Source: JANQGH01 sp039030175 (GTDB lineage: Bacteria; Pseudomonadota; Alphaproteobacteria; DSM-16000; Inquilinaceae). From it: 17,533 nt of DNA. Shown in pieces: positions 1 through 7,219 of the stretch (position 1 is the stretch's first letter; every line of letters begins with the position of its first letter). Location: assembly GCA_039030175.1 (NCBI GenBank), contig JBCCER010000087.1:1-17533 (forward strand), written 5' to 3'. The notes under the pieces were generated by a model. It was not told the DNA's origin and did no database searches. It was given only the letters and a program-made list of their open reading frames with translations. The position numbers were made by a program, and so were the translations under genes.

Positions 1-2257
1 GCAGCACCAGCTTCGCCAGATCCAGCGCCAGGGCCGATAGCACGTCGCTCAGCTCCTCCCCGCTCAACACCGCCCGCTCAAAGGCCGAGGCAAAGCTGTT
101 GCCCACCTGCTGCCCCAGCGCACTCAGCTCCTCCATCTCCTCGGCGACTGCTGCCGCATCGGGGTTCTGCAACGCCTGGTCGAGTCCAAGCGCTGCGTCC
201 GCCATCTCCTTGGTCGCGTCAACCGCCTCCTTGGTCGCAGGCGTGTAGCTGGCGGCAAGAGCCTCCGACTGCACCAGCAGCGCCTCTGACTGGACAGATG
301 TGGAGCCTGCCGCCTCCTCGATGGCCGGTGTGTAGTCATTGGCGACCGTATCGGCTTGCGCCTGATAGGCCTGCGCCAATGCCATCACAGCCTCGTTCTG
401 CTCTTCATTCGGCATCGGCGCCGCCAGAAAACCGCCGGGCATCATGTCGCCGGTGAAGGCCAGAGATGCGAAATGAAGATTTGACGTAAGTTGCGCGCCT
501 TGGCCGACGCCGAAGCTGGGAGCGGTCCGGATGCCCTGATTGGCTACCGGGCCGATTGGGGCAACAACATCATTCATATCAACGCTGCCGCTGCTGTCAC
601 CCGCGCGCTGCCTTTCAAATTCGTTGAGAAACTCCTCGGCAGCCTCCGCCGTGTCACGTTGGTCAGCAAACATGTCCATAAAAATCCGCTCGACTTGTCG
701 AGCAAATCTCTCATTGAAGAACTCGGACCGCCTTTCCAATTGTCTCACGCGGTCGGTGTCACCGAACGCTTGAGGTGCCAGCAGATTGATCTCGAAACGG
801 TCCAATCGATCATTATGAATGCGGGCGAGTTCTTCAAGACGCTGATCAGGCGTTTGGAGAGTTGAACCGGGTTGGTCGCCAGCCAGAACGCCACCGCCCA
901 AATTGCCGCTTCCGCCATCCTCGCGCCGCCTTTCAAATTCGGTCACGTAACGTTCTGCTTCCTCCGCCGCGTCGCGGGATTCGAGAAGCATATCCCCGAA
1001 TATTTGCTCAACCTGTCGCGCAAATCTCTCGTCCAGAAATTCAGCCCGCCTTTCCAACTCTCTCACGCGGTCGGTGTCGCCGAGGGCTTGGGGCGCCAGC
1101 AGATTGATCTCCAAACGGTCCAATCGATCATTATGAATGCGGGCGAGCTCTTCGAGGCGCCGTTCCGGCGTTTGGTCGACTTGGTCGGCGACGCTTGGGG
1201 TCTCGAATAGTTCTGTCGAGTATGATTCCAGCTGGCTAAGCCAGCCTCCGACAATTCGTTCAGCCTCACTAATGTCCGCCAGCAGAGAGGGGAGAAATTC
1301 TCTTTCGTGCTCTGTGGCGTTCGGATCTTGGCTGGATCGCCGCTCAAGATCTTGAACTGTGCCCAATCCCACGGACAGGTCCTCGTGAAGGTGCCTCACA
1401 CTCACTATGGTATCGTGTAGTGGCTCAAAAATGTCGTCAGCCAACTGGTCGGCACTCTCATCTCTCCGGACTACCAACCGCCTCCATTCTGCCATTTGTT
1501 GCTCGTGCAAACCCACAGCTTCCTCAATATTGTCTCCACGTCTATTATCAATATCTGTAATTCTAAAAAACATCCCAGGGAGCTCAAAAGCCCTACTTAT
1601 TTCTCTTCTTCCAAATAAATCTATAATATTTCCTTGCGCAATTAGATATCTATCAAACGAATCATTCATTTCATCAACAATGTCTGCATACTCTCCAACG
1701 AAACCTTCAGAACTGTTATCCAGATAAGTTTCTTCCCCATTCAGCGCAGCAGACTGCCTAGTTAAAAGACGCAAGAATGGTTCCCCGAGACTATTGAGAA
1801 TGTCATTCTGTGGCGCCGAAGGAAGGCCTCTAGGGTTGGGCCCAACACCACCGTATTCCGGATTGAACTGAATGGACCGTACCCGCTCCGCGCCGAGCAT
1901 TTGAGCGTAGGCTGAAGTATCCGCGCCAGTACCCCGCCAACGCCCACTAATTCCATCGATCAACGGCCGTTCAATGCCAGTCCAACGCCCGACCCCACGA
2001 GATACTCGCTCGGACGCGCGGTCGAGATCCAATAGCTCCATCTTCAAGCGCCGAACGTTCGCCTCGACGGCACCGACAGCGTTAGAGACAGGATTTGCCA
2101 CCCTCTCCATGTTGCGCAGCTTATCTGTCATCTGGCCGATGGCGTCATCGGTGGTGCGAGTGCCGGTTCGAACCATGTCTAGCGCACGATTCATCCGCTG
2201 CGCGCCGATCTCGGCCCCGCGAGCATCGATGGTGAGGGTCAGTGTTGGGCCACTCAT
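1..2257 (-). CDS. Phage tail tape measure protein (C-terminus beyond window)
   Basis: About 752 codons are open from an ATG at 2257 to the window edge, with no stop. The start has a purine-rich Shine-Dalgarno (GGAAGG, about 8 nt away). The first 30 residues (MSGPTLTLTIDARGAEIG...) resemble the N-termini of tape measure proteins. The last visible residues (SGEELSDVLSALALDLAKLV) match the conserved segment ahead of the C-terminal domain in short alphaproteobacterial tape measures. The middle is charged and helical. Residues about 359-444 and 465-550 are an imperfect duplication. Codons about 165-245 are markedly AT-rich compared with the rest. No membrane segment is visible. The gene sits downstream of the tube and chaperone genes, as expected for a protein that sets tail length. 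Family assignment rests on position and end motifs, because tape measures diverge quickly. Confidence 0.85.
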   Translation of the reverse strand, partial: MSGPTLTLTIDARGAEIGAQRMNRALDMVRTGTRTTDDAIGQMTDKLRNMERVANPVSNAVGAVEANVRRLKMELLDLDRASERVSRGVGRWTGIERPLIDGISGRWRGTGADTSAYAQMLGAERVRSIQFNPEYGGVGPNPRGLPSAPQNDILNSLGEPFLRLLTRQSAALNGEETYLDNSSEGFVGEYADIVDEMNDSFDRYLIAQGNIIDLFGRREISRAFELPGMFFRITDIDNRRGDNIEEAVGLHEQQMAEWRRLVVRRDESADQLADDIFEPLHDTIVSVRHLHEDLSVGLGTVQDLERRSSQDPNATEHEREFLPSLLADISEAERIVGGWLSQLESYSTELFETPSVADQVDQTPERRLEELARIHNDRLDRLEINLLAPQALGDTDRVRELERRAEFLDERFARQVEQIFGDMLLESRDAAEEAERYVTEFERRREDGGSGNLGGGVLAGDQPGSTLQTPDQRLEELARIHNDRLDRFEINLLAPQAFGDTDRVRQLERRSEFFNERFARQVERIFMDMFADQRDTAEAAEEFLNEFERQRAGDSSGSVDMNDVVAPIGPVANQGIRTAPSFGVGQGAQLTSNLHFASLAFTGDMMPGGFLAAPMPNEEQNEAVMALAQAYQAQADTVANDYTPAIEEAAGSTSVQSEALLVQSEALAASYTPATKEAVDATKEMADAALGLDQALQNPDAAAVAEEMEELSALGQQVGNSFASAFERAVLSGEELSDVLSALALDLAKLVL
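608..1183 (-). repeat. Two-copy internal duplication in the tape measure gene, period 318 bp
   Basis: Bases about 608-865 align without gaps to about 926-1183 at an offset of exactly 318 bp (106 codons). The segment 775-840 versus 1093-1158 is nearly identical. Each copy encodes a helical block of roughly 86 residues with the common core LARIHNDRLDR and the motif GDTDRVR. The copies are joined by a roughly 20-residue glycine-rich linker. The reading frame is kept throughout, so this is a protein repeat and not a broken gene. Confidence 0.85.
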
Positions 2258-2506
2258 CTCTTGTCCTTCCTCGCATCCACTGACGCGTATCGCTGCTTCG
2301 GGCCATTCGCTGGGCACACCGCTAGAATAGTCTCGGCGCTTGCTGTTTGGCGCGCTCCAGAATTGGCTTCAATCTTCAATTCGCGACGACAAGGCCAGTG
2401 CAAAAAAAGCTGCTAGTGAGTGGCCATGCGGCAGCGGCTACCCTACTGGGCTCGGCGAGCAACCCTACCTCAAAGGGCTTATGTTGACGGGAGCTCGACA
2501 ATTTCA
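2258..2506. other. Intergenic gap between tape measure start and the moron-1 promoter
   Basis: About 250 bases carry no convincing gene. A 68-codon plus-strand ORF (2340-2546) runs through the promoter and has no family features. The only clear contents are the ribosome binding site of the tape measure gene at the left end and the -35 box of the plus-strand promoter at the right end. The chaperone-tape measure junction has been split here by the moron insertion. Confidence 0.5.
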
Positions 2507-2526
2507 TAGGATTTGTTTCTTAGTTG
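2484..2526 (+). promoter_or_regulatory. Moron-1 promoter with shared 20-bp box
   Basis: A -35 box TTGACG (2484-2489), a 17-bp spacer and a -10 box TAGGAT (2507-2512). The -10 box begins the 20-base string TAGGATTTGTTTCTTAGTTG (2507-2526). That same string recurs exactly at 3929-3948 in the promoter of the second moron. The start point would fall near 2519. Identity continues past the -10 into the early transcribed region, which suggests an operator or RNA signal in addition to the core promoter. Confidence 0.75.
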
Positions 2527-2617
2527 TCGCTGCCCGTTTCGTGTGAGCCAACAGGTGGCATCGGAACTTTCGGTGTTTGTGAACGCCAGAACTGCATCTT
2601 GTATTTGCTCTACAGGT

Positions 2618-3091
2618 ATGGAACCGGCTGAGATGTCCGTCTTACGCAGAATCACAAGCGATCCATTCTCGAGAAGAATGCTCTATTTTTCTATTGCTTA
2701 CTCTTTGTACCTGGCAGTGCCGCTATCATGGGGGTTTTACCCGGCGGATTATGAGCGGGTTAACCCAGCGGTTGGGTACGAGTTTTCAGGATACTATGGA
2801 ATCGTTACCGCAGTGATAGGGTTTCTGTGCGCCCTAACCTGTAAAGATAGAACCCTCTTTCCAAACACCATTGTCGCTAAGCTGATTTTGTTGGGCTTTT
2901 TTATTCATTCGACACACTTGATACTGCGTTTGACTACCGAAGTCTTTTATTATGTTTTTTCTGAGCCTGACGGGTATATGATATTAGACTTTTCTTTTCT
3001 CGGTATTGGGTTTGTTTGTCTTGTACTGAGTCCTTTTTTGTTACTTGCCGCCCTCTTCACGTCTCCTCGAACAGCCGCTGGTGCCAAATAG
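2618..3091 (+). CDS. Small four-TM membrane protein (moron 1), function unknown
   Basis: A 157-residue protein if started at the ATG at 2618; the ATG at 2633 is an alternative and neither has a strong Shine-Dalgarno. The frame is open to 2513, but that TTG lies ahead of the predicted transcription start. Four hydrophobic segments are visible at roughly residues 20-42, 54-73, 84-106 and 125-150. Between the first two lie WGFYPADYE and GYEFSGYY. The gene is on the strand opposite to the tail operon, has its own promoter, and is AT-rich compared with neighbours, all typical of a phage moron. Its P..SWGF...GYEFSGY pattern is shared with the 3979-4488 protein. Superinfection exclusion or host-envelope modification is a guess; no known family is recognised. 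Confidence 0.7.
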   Translation: MEPAEMSVLRRITSDPFSRRMLYFSIAYSLYLAVPLSWGFYPADYERVNPAVGYEFSGYYGIVTAVIGFLCALTCKDRTLFPNTIVAKLILLGFFIHSTHLILRLTTEVFYYVFSEPDGYMILDFSFLGIGFVCLVLSPFLLLAALFTSPRTAAGAK

Positions 3092-3113
3092 GAGACTGCA
3101 CGAGATCCTTAGG

Positions 3114-3145
3114 CATCCAATCACTGCCTTGCCTGCGATTGGATG
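3114..3145. terminator. Hairpin after moron 1
   Basis: A perfect 9-bp inverted repeat (CATCCAATC / GATTGGATG) with a 14-base loop lies between the convergent ends of moron 1 and the tail chaperone gene. No T-run follows on either strand, so it may be a weak or factor-dependent terminator or an RNA 3'-end stabiliser. Confidence 0.4.
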
Positions 3146-3193
3146 ATGTGGGCTTGCCGACGGGGGCGTGGCACCGACGCGGCATCACACCAA

Positions 3194-3915
3194 TCACTTC
3201 TTCTCCGCCCGCGCCTCCAAAAAGGCCCCATCACACGCCCTGATCAGCGCCACGAACTCCCGCGCGTCGTCGCAGCCCGGATGGCCGAACAGGCGCAGAT
3301 AGGCTTCGATCTCAGTCATCGGGATGGCGCCCGCGCCTAACCCCTCCGACCGGCTGGGCGACAGGTCCAGAAAGGCCGCATAGATCGGCGCGTTGCCGTC
3401 ATACAGTTTTGGTTCCACCGCCCATTCGGGGATCGGCCGGTCATGGTCGGTCAGGATGTCGACGAGCTTGCGGGCCTTGTCCCCGACGCGGACCGACCAG
3501 CGGACCCGCTCTTGGAGTTTTTTGCCGCCGCCTCCAGGGCCGACGCTCGATAGGTCTCCGCCTCCATCGCGATCGCCGCCACCTGGTTGCGGAAATCCTT
3601 CAGTTCGGTCAGCAGGCCGATCGCCGTGTCCTTGTCGTGCGCGATCGCCTTGCCGTCATCATCCTCCAGCCCGCGCCAGTCCAGCAGCAGGGCCTCGGCC
3701 ATGGCCTCGATCATGATCGCCTCGGCCCGATCCTTGGGGATCTCGCCGCCTGTGCGCAGGATGTTGCGATAGGGTTTGCGCAGCCGGTCCAGCACCTGCT
3801 CGTGCCGCTTGTTGCCGAACCGGGCGATCTTCAGCGCGGCGCCCTCGCCGATCTCCACCCATACACCCTCTTCCTCCGCCGACGCATCGGTGGCGAACCT
3901 GTGGTTGACTTTCAT
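3194..3915 (-). CDS. Tail assembly chaperone, long form made by -1 ribosomal frameshift
   Basis: This is the lambda G/GT arrangement. The zero-frame product (3915-3451, 154 aa) has the tail chaperone pattern W-G-L-x-D-x-D-G-K, then an aliphatic helix with LLTELKDFRNQV. At codons 132-133 the heptamer A AAA AAC allows a -1 slip, after which the frame stays open to the stop at 3194-3196. The slip yields a product of about 240 residues. The downstream part (PEWAVEPKLYDG, PIYAAFLDL, MTEIEAYLRLFG) reads as natural protein, whereas the zero-frame tail after the site is a Ser/Gly/Ala-rich run. Its place between tube and tape measure genes is the usual one for chaperones that coat the tape measure before tube polymerisation. 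A start with AGAGGA about 8 nt upstream fits. A simple ORF caller would split this into a 154-aa gene and an unrelated 74-aa gene. Confidence 0.85.
3451..3915 (-). CDS. Tail assembly chaperone, short (zero-frame) form
   Basis: The unshifted product of the same gene is 154 residues. Residues 1-132 are shared with the long form. The last roughly 21 residues (KSGSAGRSASGTRPASSSTS) are low-complexity out-of-frame sequence before the stop. In lambda-like phages the short form (gpG) is the major species and the shifted form is a few percent. Both are needed for tail assembly and neither ends up in the virion. The start codon and ribosome site overlap the antisense moron-2 promoter. Confidence 0.85.
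   Translation of the reverse strand: MKVNHRFATDASAEEEGVWVEIGEGAALKIARFGNKRHEQVLDRLRKPYRNILRTGGEIPKDRAEAIMIEAMAEALLLDWRGLEDDDGKAIAHDKDTAIGLLTELKDFRNQVAAIAMEAETYRASALEAAAKNSKSGSAGRSASGTRPASSSTS
3517..3523 (-). promoter_or_regulatory. -1 frameshift slippery site A AAA AAC
   Basis: On the minus strand the codons GCA AAA AAC place the heptamer in the exact X XXY YYZ phase used for tandem -1 slippage. After the slip the next codon is CTC at 3517-3515. The sequence just downstream is GC-rich and could fold (for example AGCGG/CCGCT), but no single strong stimulator is obvious by eye. Confidence 0.85.
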
Positions 3916-3948
3916 AGCGGCAATCCTCTAGGATTTGTTTCTTAGTTG
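3905..3948 (+). promoter_or_regulatory. Moron-2 promoter with shared 20-bp box
   Basis: A -35 box TTGACT (3905-3910), an 18-bp spacer and a -10 box TAGGAT (3929-3934). The 20-base string at 3929-3948 is identical to that at 2507-2526. The -35 box lies within the first codons of the oppositely oriented chaperone gene, and the -10 box overlaps that gene's ribosome binding site. Transcription here could therefore interfere with the tail operon. Confidence 0.75.
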
Positions 3949-3978
3949 GGCTTTGGCATCTTGCCCATGGGGTTAACG

Positions 3979-4488
3979 ATGGATCAGCGCGAAACTGGGA
4001 ATCCGAAGCGACGTCGGTACTTTGCCGACAGAATGTCGCAAACCATGGCGCTGTTCCTCGCGTTCTATGTTTTGTTTCTGCTAACGCCCGCGATCGACTG
4101 GGGCTACCAAATGTGGATCGGATACGAGCTTGCCGGCTGGGTGAGCGTCCTCGTGGTTGCCTTAGGCGTCTTGTGCACTGGCGTGTATAGAGGAGGTTGG
4201 CACCAAAAGTATTGGCAGATCCCCAAAATAGCCTTCATGCTTTCTTTCGTCTTTGCATCGGAAGATGTGGTAACTCGTATGATATCGATGTTTGCGATGA
4301 AGCAAGATCCACATAGATATGCCATAGGACTTGAAGGTGGATTTGGCTACGGCATGGCTTTTTATTGGTTTTCCTTAGCCTTCTTCTTTGTTTACCTGTT
4401 TCTTATTCCTGGACTATCACCGGAATACCGAGTTGCTTCGGATGATCAAGATGGCAAGCGCGAGTCGAGCGATTCAGCGCGTAAATGA
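3979..4488 (+). CDS. Small four-TM membrane protein (moron 2), function unknown
   Basis: A 169-residue protein from the ATG at 3979, which is preceded by GGGG at good spacing; an in-frame ATG at 3967 is possible. A basic N-terminus (NPKRRRYF) is followed by four hydrophobic segments at roughly residues 20-42, 48-68, 80-105 and 118-145. A polar C-tail rich in D, E, K and S follows. The loop after the first segment has TPAIDWGY and GYELAGW, matching moron 1. The gene is antisense to the tail genes, has its own promoter, and ends in a hairpin. Lysogen-expressed exclusion or membrane modification is only an inference. No named family is recognised. Confidence 0.75.
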   Translation: MDQRETGNPKRRRYFADRMSQTMALFLAFYVLFLLTPAIDWGYQMWIGYELAGWVSVLVVALGVLCTGVYRGGWHQKYWQIPKIAFMLSFVFASEDVVTRMISMFAMKQDPHRYAIGLEGGFGYGMAFYWFSLAFFFVYLFLIPGLSPEYRVASDDQDGKRESSDSARK

Positions 4489-4512
4489 GGGCTTGCGTTG
4501 ACAGCCCTCATT
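4484..4512 (+). terminator. Hairpin at the end of moron 2
   Basis: A perfect 10-bp inverted repeat AATGAGGGCT / AGCCCTCATT with a 9-base loop includes the stop codon of moron 2. No T-run follows (CTCATC), so termination may be weak or factor-dependent. Confidence 0.45.
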
Positions 4513-4519
4513 CTCATCA

Positions 4520-4541
4520 GGTGACGCCGGACGGCGACACC
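4520..4541 (-). terminator. Hairpin after the tail tube gene
   Basis: GGTGACGCCG and CGGCGACACC pair, with one mismatch, in a very tight hairpin 15 bases beyond the tube gene stop. Phages often place an attenuator after the highly expressed tube gene. No U-tract is present, so the call is tentative. Confidence 0.4.
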
Positions 4542-4555
4542 ATACCGCCCAAATA

Positions 4556-5485
4556 CTAACTCGACTTATCGATCTGGATGTCCGTCACCGCAGTCCCGTC
4601 ATAGAGCGCCTGGAAACCCATCTCGGCCATAACATCGGTGTTGTTGCCGCTGGCCACCACCTGGCCGGTGGTGAATTTCGAGCGCGGGAAGGTCACCGTG
4701 TAGGAGTTGGTGCCGTCCGACAGGGCGAAGGTCAGGCTGCCCGCCGTGCCGGAGACGAACTCCTCATAGAGGTCCGCATCCTCGAAATAGGCGTTCATCG
4801 TGCCGGTGATCTCGCGCCTGCCATAGCCGATGCCGGCCGCGCCCAGCTGCCCGATCGCCGCCTGCGCGCGCAGATTGTTCGACAGGGTGAAGGACAGGTC
4901 AGTGAAATAGATCGTACCCACAGTATTGGCCACGGTGATTGACGCCACCTCAGGAGAGGCCATGATCTCGTTGGTGTTGGCGTTGGAATAGGTCGCGCCG
5001 GTGATGATGGTCGTCGCCATCGGGTCGGCCCCGCTGCCCAGCATGTCCAGCCGTCCGGTCACCAACTCCTGCGCGCGCACATTGATCTGCAGCGTATTCA
5101 CGCGCAGCCCCAGGAAGCGCTGGTAGTGCGTCGTGCCGGCGGCCTGGAACGCCTTCTCGATGGTCAGAGACTTCTTGTCCGTCCCACCCTTCAGCGTGTT
5201 GGTGGCGAAGTCGGCGCGCAACGCGTGCTCCAACAGCGTATTGAACTCCGCCCCGAAGCTCATCTCGAAGTCGAACCCGCCGGTGGCCGAGGCCCCGCGC
5301 TGGATCAGATCCTTCACCGAGGCGGTCGGGTCGATCTCATTCGAGGTCTGGTTGTCGATCGAGAACACCAGATTCTCGCCGGTCATGCGCACCCGCTGGA
5401 AGGCGGGCGTGGCCGGGGTGGTGCCCCACTCAGTTTCGGGAATGAACGCTAATTGTGCATCCGACGCGTCGGAAAAATCGGGCAT
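4556..5485 (-). CDS. Major tail tube protein (Phage_tube_2-like)
   Basis: A 309-residue protein from the ATG at 5485, with a very strong AGGAGG Shine-Dalgarno 5-6 nt upstream, fitting a highly expressed virion protein. The N-terminal ETEWGTTPATPAFQRVRMTG, then SNEIDPTASVKDLIQRGAS and FNTLLEHAL, match the pattern of the Phage_tube_2 family of siphovirus tail tube proteins. The C-terminal half is beta-rich with many T/S/G residues, as expected for a tube subunit that stacks in hexamers around the tape measure. It lies directly after the tail terminator gene. The next tail gene (chaperone) is separated from it by the antisense moron 2. Confidence 0.9.
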   Translation of the reverse strand: MPDFSDASDAQLAFIPETEWGTTPATPAFQRVRMTGENLVFSIDNQTSNEIDPTASVKDLIQRGASATGGFDFEMSFGAEFNTLLEHALRADFATNTLKGGTDKKSLTIEKAFQAAGTTHYQRFLGLRVNTLQINVRAQELVTGRLDMLGSGADPMATTIITGATYSNANTNEIMASPEVASITVANTVGTIYFTDLSFTLSNNLRAQAAIGQLGAAGIGYGRREITGTMNAYFEDADLYEEFVSGTAGSLTFALSDGTNSYTVTFPRSKFTTGQVVASGNNTDVMAEMGFQALYDGTAVTDIQIDKSS

Positions 5486-5555
5486 CGTGCCCTCCTCATC
5501 ATTGACAGGGGAAGTGGCGCGTCACCGACGCGTGGGTTTCGGTCCGCCTAGGACC

Positions 5556-5957
5556 TCAAAGCAGCTCGTCGCGCCGGAAAGGGCACGACATGTTGACCTG
5601 GAACCAGACATCGTCCGGCCCGATCTCGCGCACCGACGGCACATCGCACCGGATGGCATCGAAACGCTGATGGCGAAAAATCTCCGCGGCCTCGTCGGCC
5701 AGCTCGCGCGCGGTCCTGGTGCCGCTATCGATCGGCACGAACACCTGCACCATGATCACGCCGGTATGGCGGTGCAGATTGGCGCCGGGGCTGCCCAGGC
5801 TGGCCTGCCGCGCCTCGCCATCGACAATTGTCAGCCGCACCCAGGGCGCGCCCGAAGGCACGGCAAATCCATGGTTCGGCCAGGCCACCGGCGTGCGCCC
5901 GGCCCAGCGCGCATCGAACCGCCCGCAAATCGCGTCCCGCGCGTCGGCGTAGCTCAT
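5556..5957 (-). CDS. Tail terminator protein (DUF4128-like)
   Basis: A 133-residue protein. It reads as a small alpha/beta domain: an N-terminal helix with RDAICGRFDARW, strands around PWVRLTIVDGEARQASLG, then TGVIMVQVFVP and a helix ARELADEAAEIF. This is the order in tail terminator and DUF4128-type phage proteins that cap the tail tube and meet the head connector. Its ATG overlaps the stop of the upstream neck gene by 4 bases (ATGA), showing translational coupling. Position just before the tube gene supports the call. Confidence 0.8.
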   Translation of the reverse strand: MSYADARDAICGRFDARWAGRTPVAWPNHGFAVPSGAPWVRLTIVDGEARQASLGSPGANLHRHTGVIMVQVFVPIDSGTRTARELADEAAEIFRHQRFDAIRCDVPSVREIGPDDVWFQVNMSCPFRRDELL

Positions 5958-6343
5958 CGATGCTCACCCAAGATGTCCGCCACCGCCGTTTGCACGATGC
6001 CGGCTGGCGCTTGCGTGGACGACCCTTCCTCCACCTCCGCCGCATAGGGCGTGGCGTTGGTTATGCACACAGTGTCGAACGGCTTCACGTTGCGCAGCGC
6101 CGCCGCCCTGCGCGCAATCGTCGCTCGCCCGTCCGGATCAACCCGGTCGGAGGCAACCAAGGCCGGCCGCGAGGAGCTGACCATCCAGTTGCCCTTGAAC
6201 CGCCCTGACTTCACCGGGCTGCGCTCCACCAGCCGCGTCAACAGATCAAGGCTCACTCGGCGCAACTGCTCCGCATGGGCCTCCTTCACCGACGCCTCGA
6301 ACGCATCCAACTGCGCCGAGAAGTCTTTCAAATTGATCGTCAT
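5954..6343 (-). CDS. HK97 gp10-like neck / head-tail joining protein
   Basis: A 129-residue protein with an N-terminal helix (FSAQLDAFEASVKEAHAEQL), then SPVKSGRFKGNWMVS and, near the C-terminus, NATPYAAEVEEGSSTQAPAG followed by an aliphatic helix. The pair of motifs, P(V/I).(S/T)GR.(R/K).(N/S)W and YA..(V/L)E.G.S.QAP.G, is characteristic of HK97 gp10-type proteins at the head-tail interface. The start has GAGG about 8 nt upstream. The gene lies between head-closure and tail terminator genes, with a 4-base overlap downstream. Confidence 0.82.
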   Translation of the reverse strand: MTINLKDFSAQLDAFEASVKEAHAEQLRRVSLDLLTRLVERSPVKSGRFKGNWMVSSSRPALVASDRVDPDGRATIARRAAALRNVKPFDTVCITNATPYAAEVEEGSSTQAPAGIVQTAVADILGEHR

Positions 6344-6353
6344 CGGCCGAGCC

Positions 6354-6743
6354 TCAGCGCTTTAATGTCACGGTATGGATGATTGGCGTCCCGTCCGGCG
6401 CTAAGGGCACGCTGCCGACCACGGTCCAGTCGTCCCCCTCAACTCCAACCACTCGGTCTCCCGCTGTGGGCGTTTCCGCCAACCCGTCAGCCGCCACCAA
6501 AAGCAGCCGCATGTTGCTGGCTGCCAGCACCGGCCCGGGAAAGCGCGCATCGAACATTTCTGCCGTGCTCTGACTAGCCGGCAACACCACCGCGACGGCA
6601 TCAAACTGGCTCTCGACGGGCCCGATGGTCGTATCGCTCGCCGGGTCATAGGCCGTCTCGCCCGCCCGCCGAAAATCCAAAGTCTGGCCCTTCGCCGCGA
6701 TCAGCCGCTTGGCCATTGCGATGGGACCGTCATAGGCGCTCAT
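6354..6743 (-). CDS. Head-closure (stopper)-like protein
   Basis: A 129-residue protein, mostly predicted beta: LDFRRAGETAYDPASDTT near the N-terminus, VAVVLPAS in the middle, GDRVVGVEGDDWTVVGSVPL near the end. The ending D-W-x-V-V-x(n)-LAPDGT-x-I-x-(H/Y)-x-V fits small head-closure proteins of siphoviruses. It sits between the adaptor and the gp10-like gene, which is where the stopper is found. The ATG overlaps the adaptor stop by 4 bases. Assignment is by position and style; the exact family is not certain. Confidence 0.65.
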   Translation of the reverse strand: MSAYDGPIAMAKRLIAAKGQTLDFRRAGETAYDPASDTTIGPVESQFDAVAVVLPASQSTAEMFDARFPGPVLAASNMRLLLVAADGLAETPTAGDRVVGVEGDDWTVVGSVPLAPDGTPIIHTVTLKR

Positions 6744-7219
6744 ACCCGTGCCAATCGGCCCGGCCGCGCCAACAATGGCGCCAGCAACCCGTCGATCGCC
6801 GGATACCGCGTCCGTCCCGGCGCCCCGTCCGCAAACTCCGTCTCGATCGGCCCGACCTTCTCACGCGTGACGCGCCCACCACGCTCAAGCGGCGGGTTCA
6901 AATCTGCACCCAGGGCCATCAGCGCCAATTCCGCGGCAGCCCGCCGAACCTCACCCGGCACCACATCACTGCCAATCGCATCAAACCCGGTTCGCGGCCA
7001 ATCCAACGCCTGCCCGTCATCAACCCGCGCGCCCAGCCAGCGCAACCGATAGACCTGCCCCAAATAGTCGGTCGCCTTACGAAGTGCCGCTTCCTTGGCG
7101 GCCACATCGCCGGTCCAGCCCGCATTGCCCCGGTCGGCATGGTGGGCATCGGCATCGGCCACAGACAGATAGCTGTCGGCCCCGGCAACACCAGTGCCGT
7201 CTTCAACGATCAGCGCCAT
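6740..7219 (-). CDS. Head-tail adaptor (DnaT-like ssDNA-binding domain annotation)
   Basis: A 159-residue protein. The opening EDGTGVAGADSYLSVADADA and the later helix KEAALRKATDYLGQVYRLRW plus LDWPRTGFDA match the phage family that databases label 'DnaT-like ssDNA-binding protein'. In head modules this family takes the place of the gp6-type head-tail adaptor docking on the portal. The DNA-replication name is probably misleading here. It overlaps the preceding small gene by 17 bases and the following gene by 4, so it belongs to the late operon. Confidence 0.75.
   Translation of the reverse strand: MALIVEDGTGVAGADSYLSVADADAHHADRGNAGWTGDVAAKEAALRKATDYLGQVYRLRWLGARVDDGQALDWPRTGFDAIGSDVVPGEVRRAAAELALMALGADLNPPLERGGRVTREKVGPIETEFADGAPGRTRYPAIDGLLAPLLARPGRLARV

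Noticed and set aside
608..1183. Repeats resembling a CRISPR or tandem satellite
   Set aside because: Only two copies of about 258 bp, in frame inside a long coding sequence; this is a protein-level duplication.
2340..2546. A 68-codon plus-strand frame before moron 1
   Set aside because: It runs through the promoter and 20-base box, has no ribosome site and no family features.
5133..6047. Long plus-strand frames across the tail tube and terminator genes (also 7522-8604 across the capsid gene)
   Set aside because: They are GC-rich antisense shadows with His/Arg/Pro-rich sequence, while the minus frames carry recognisable families.
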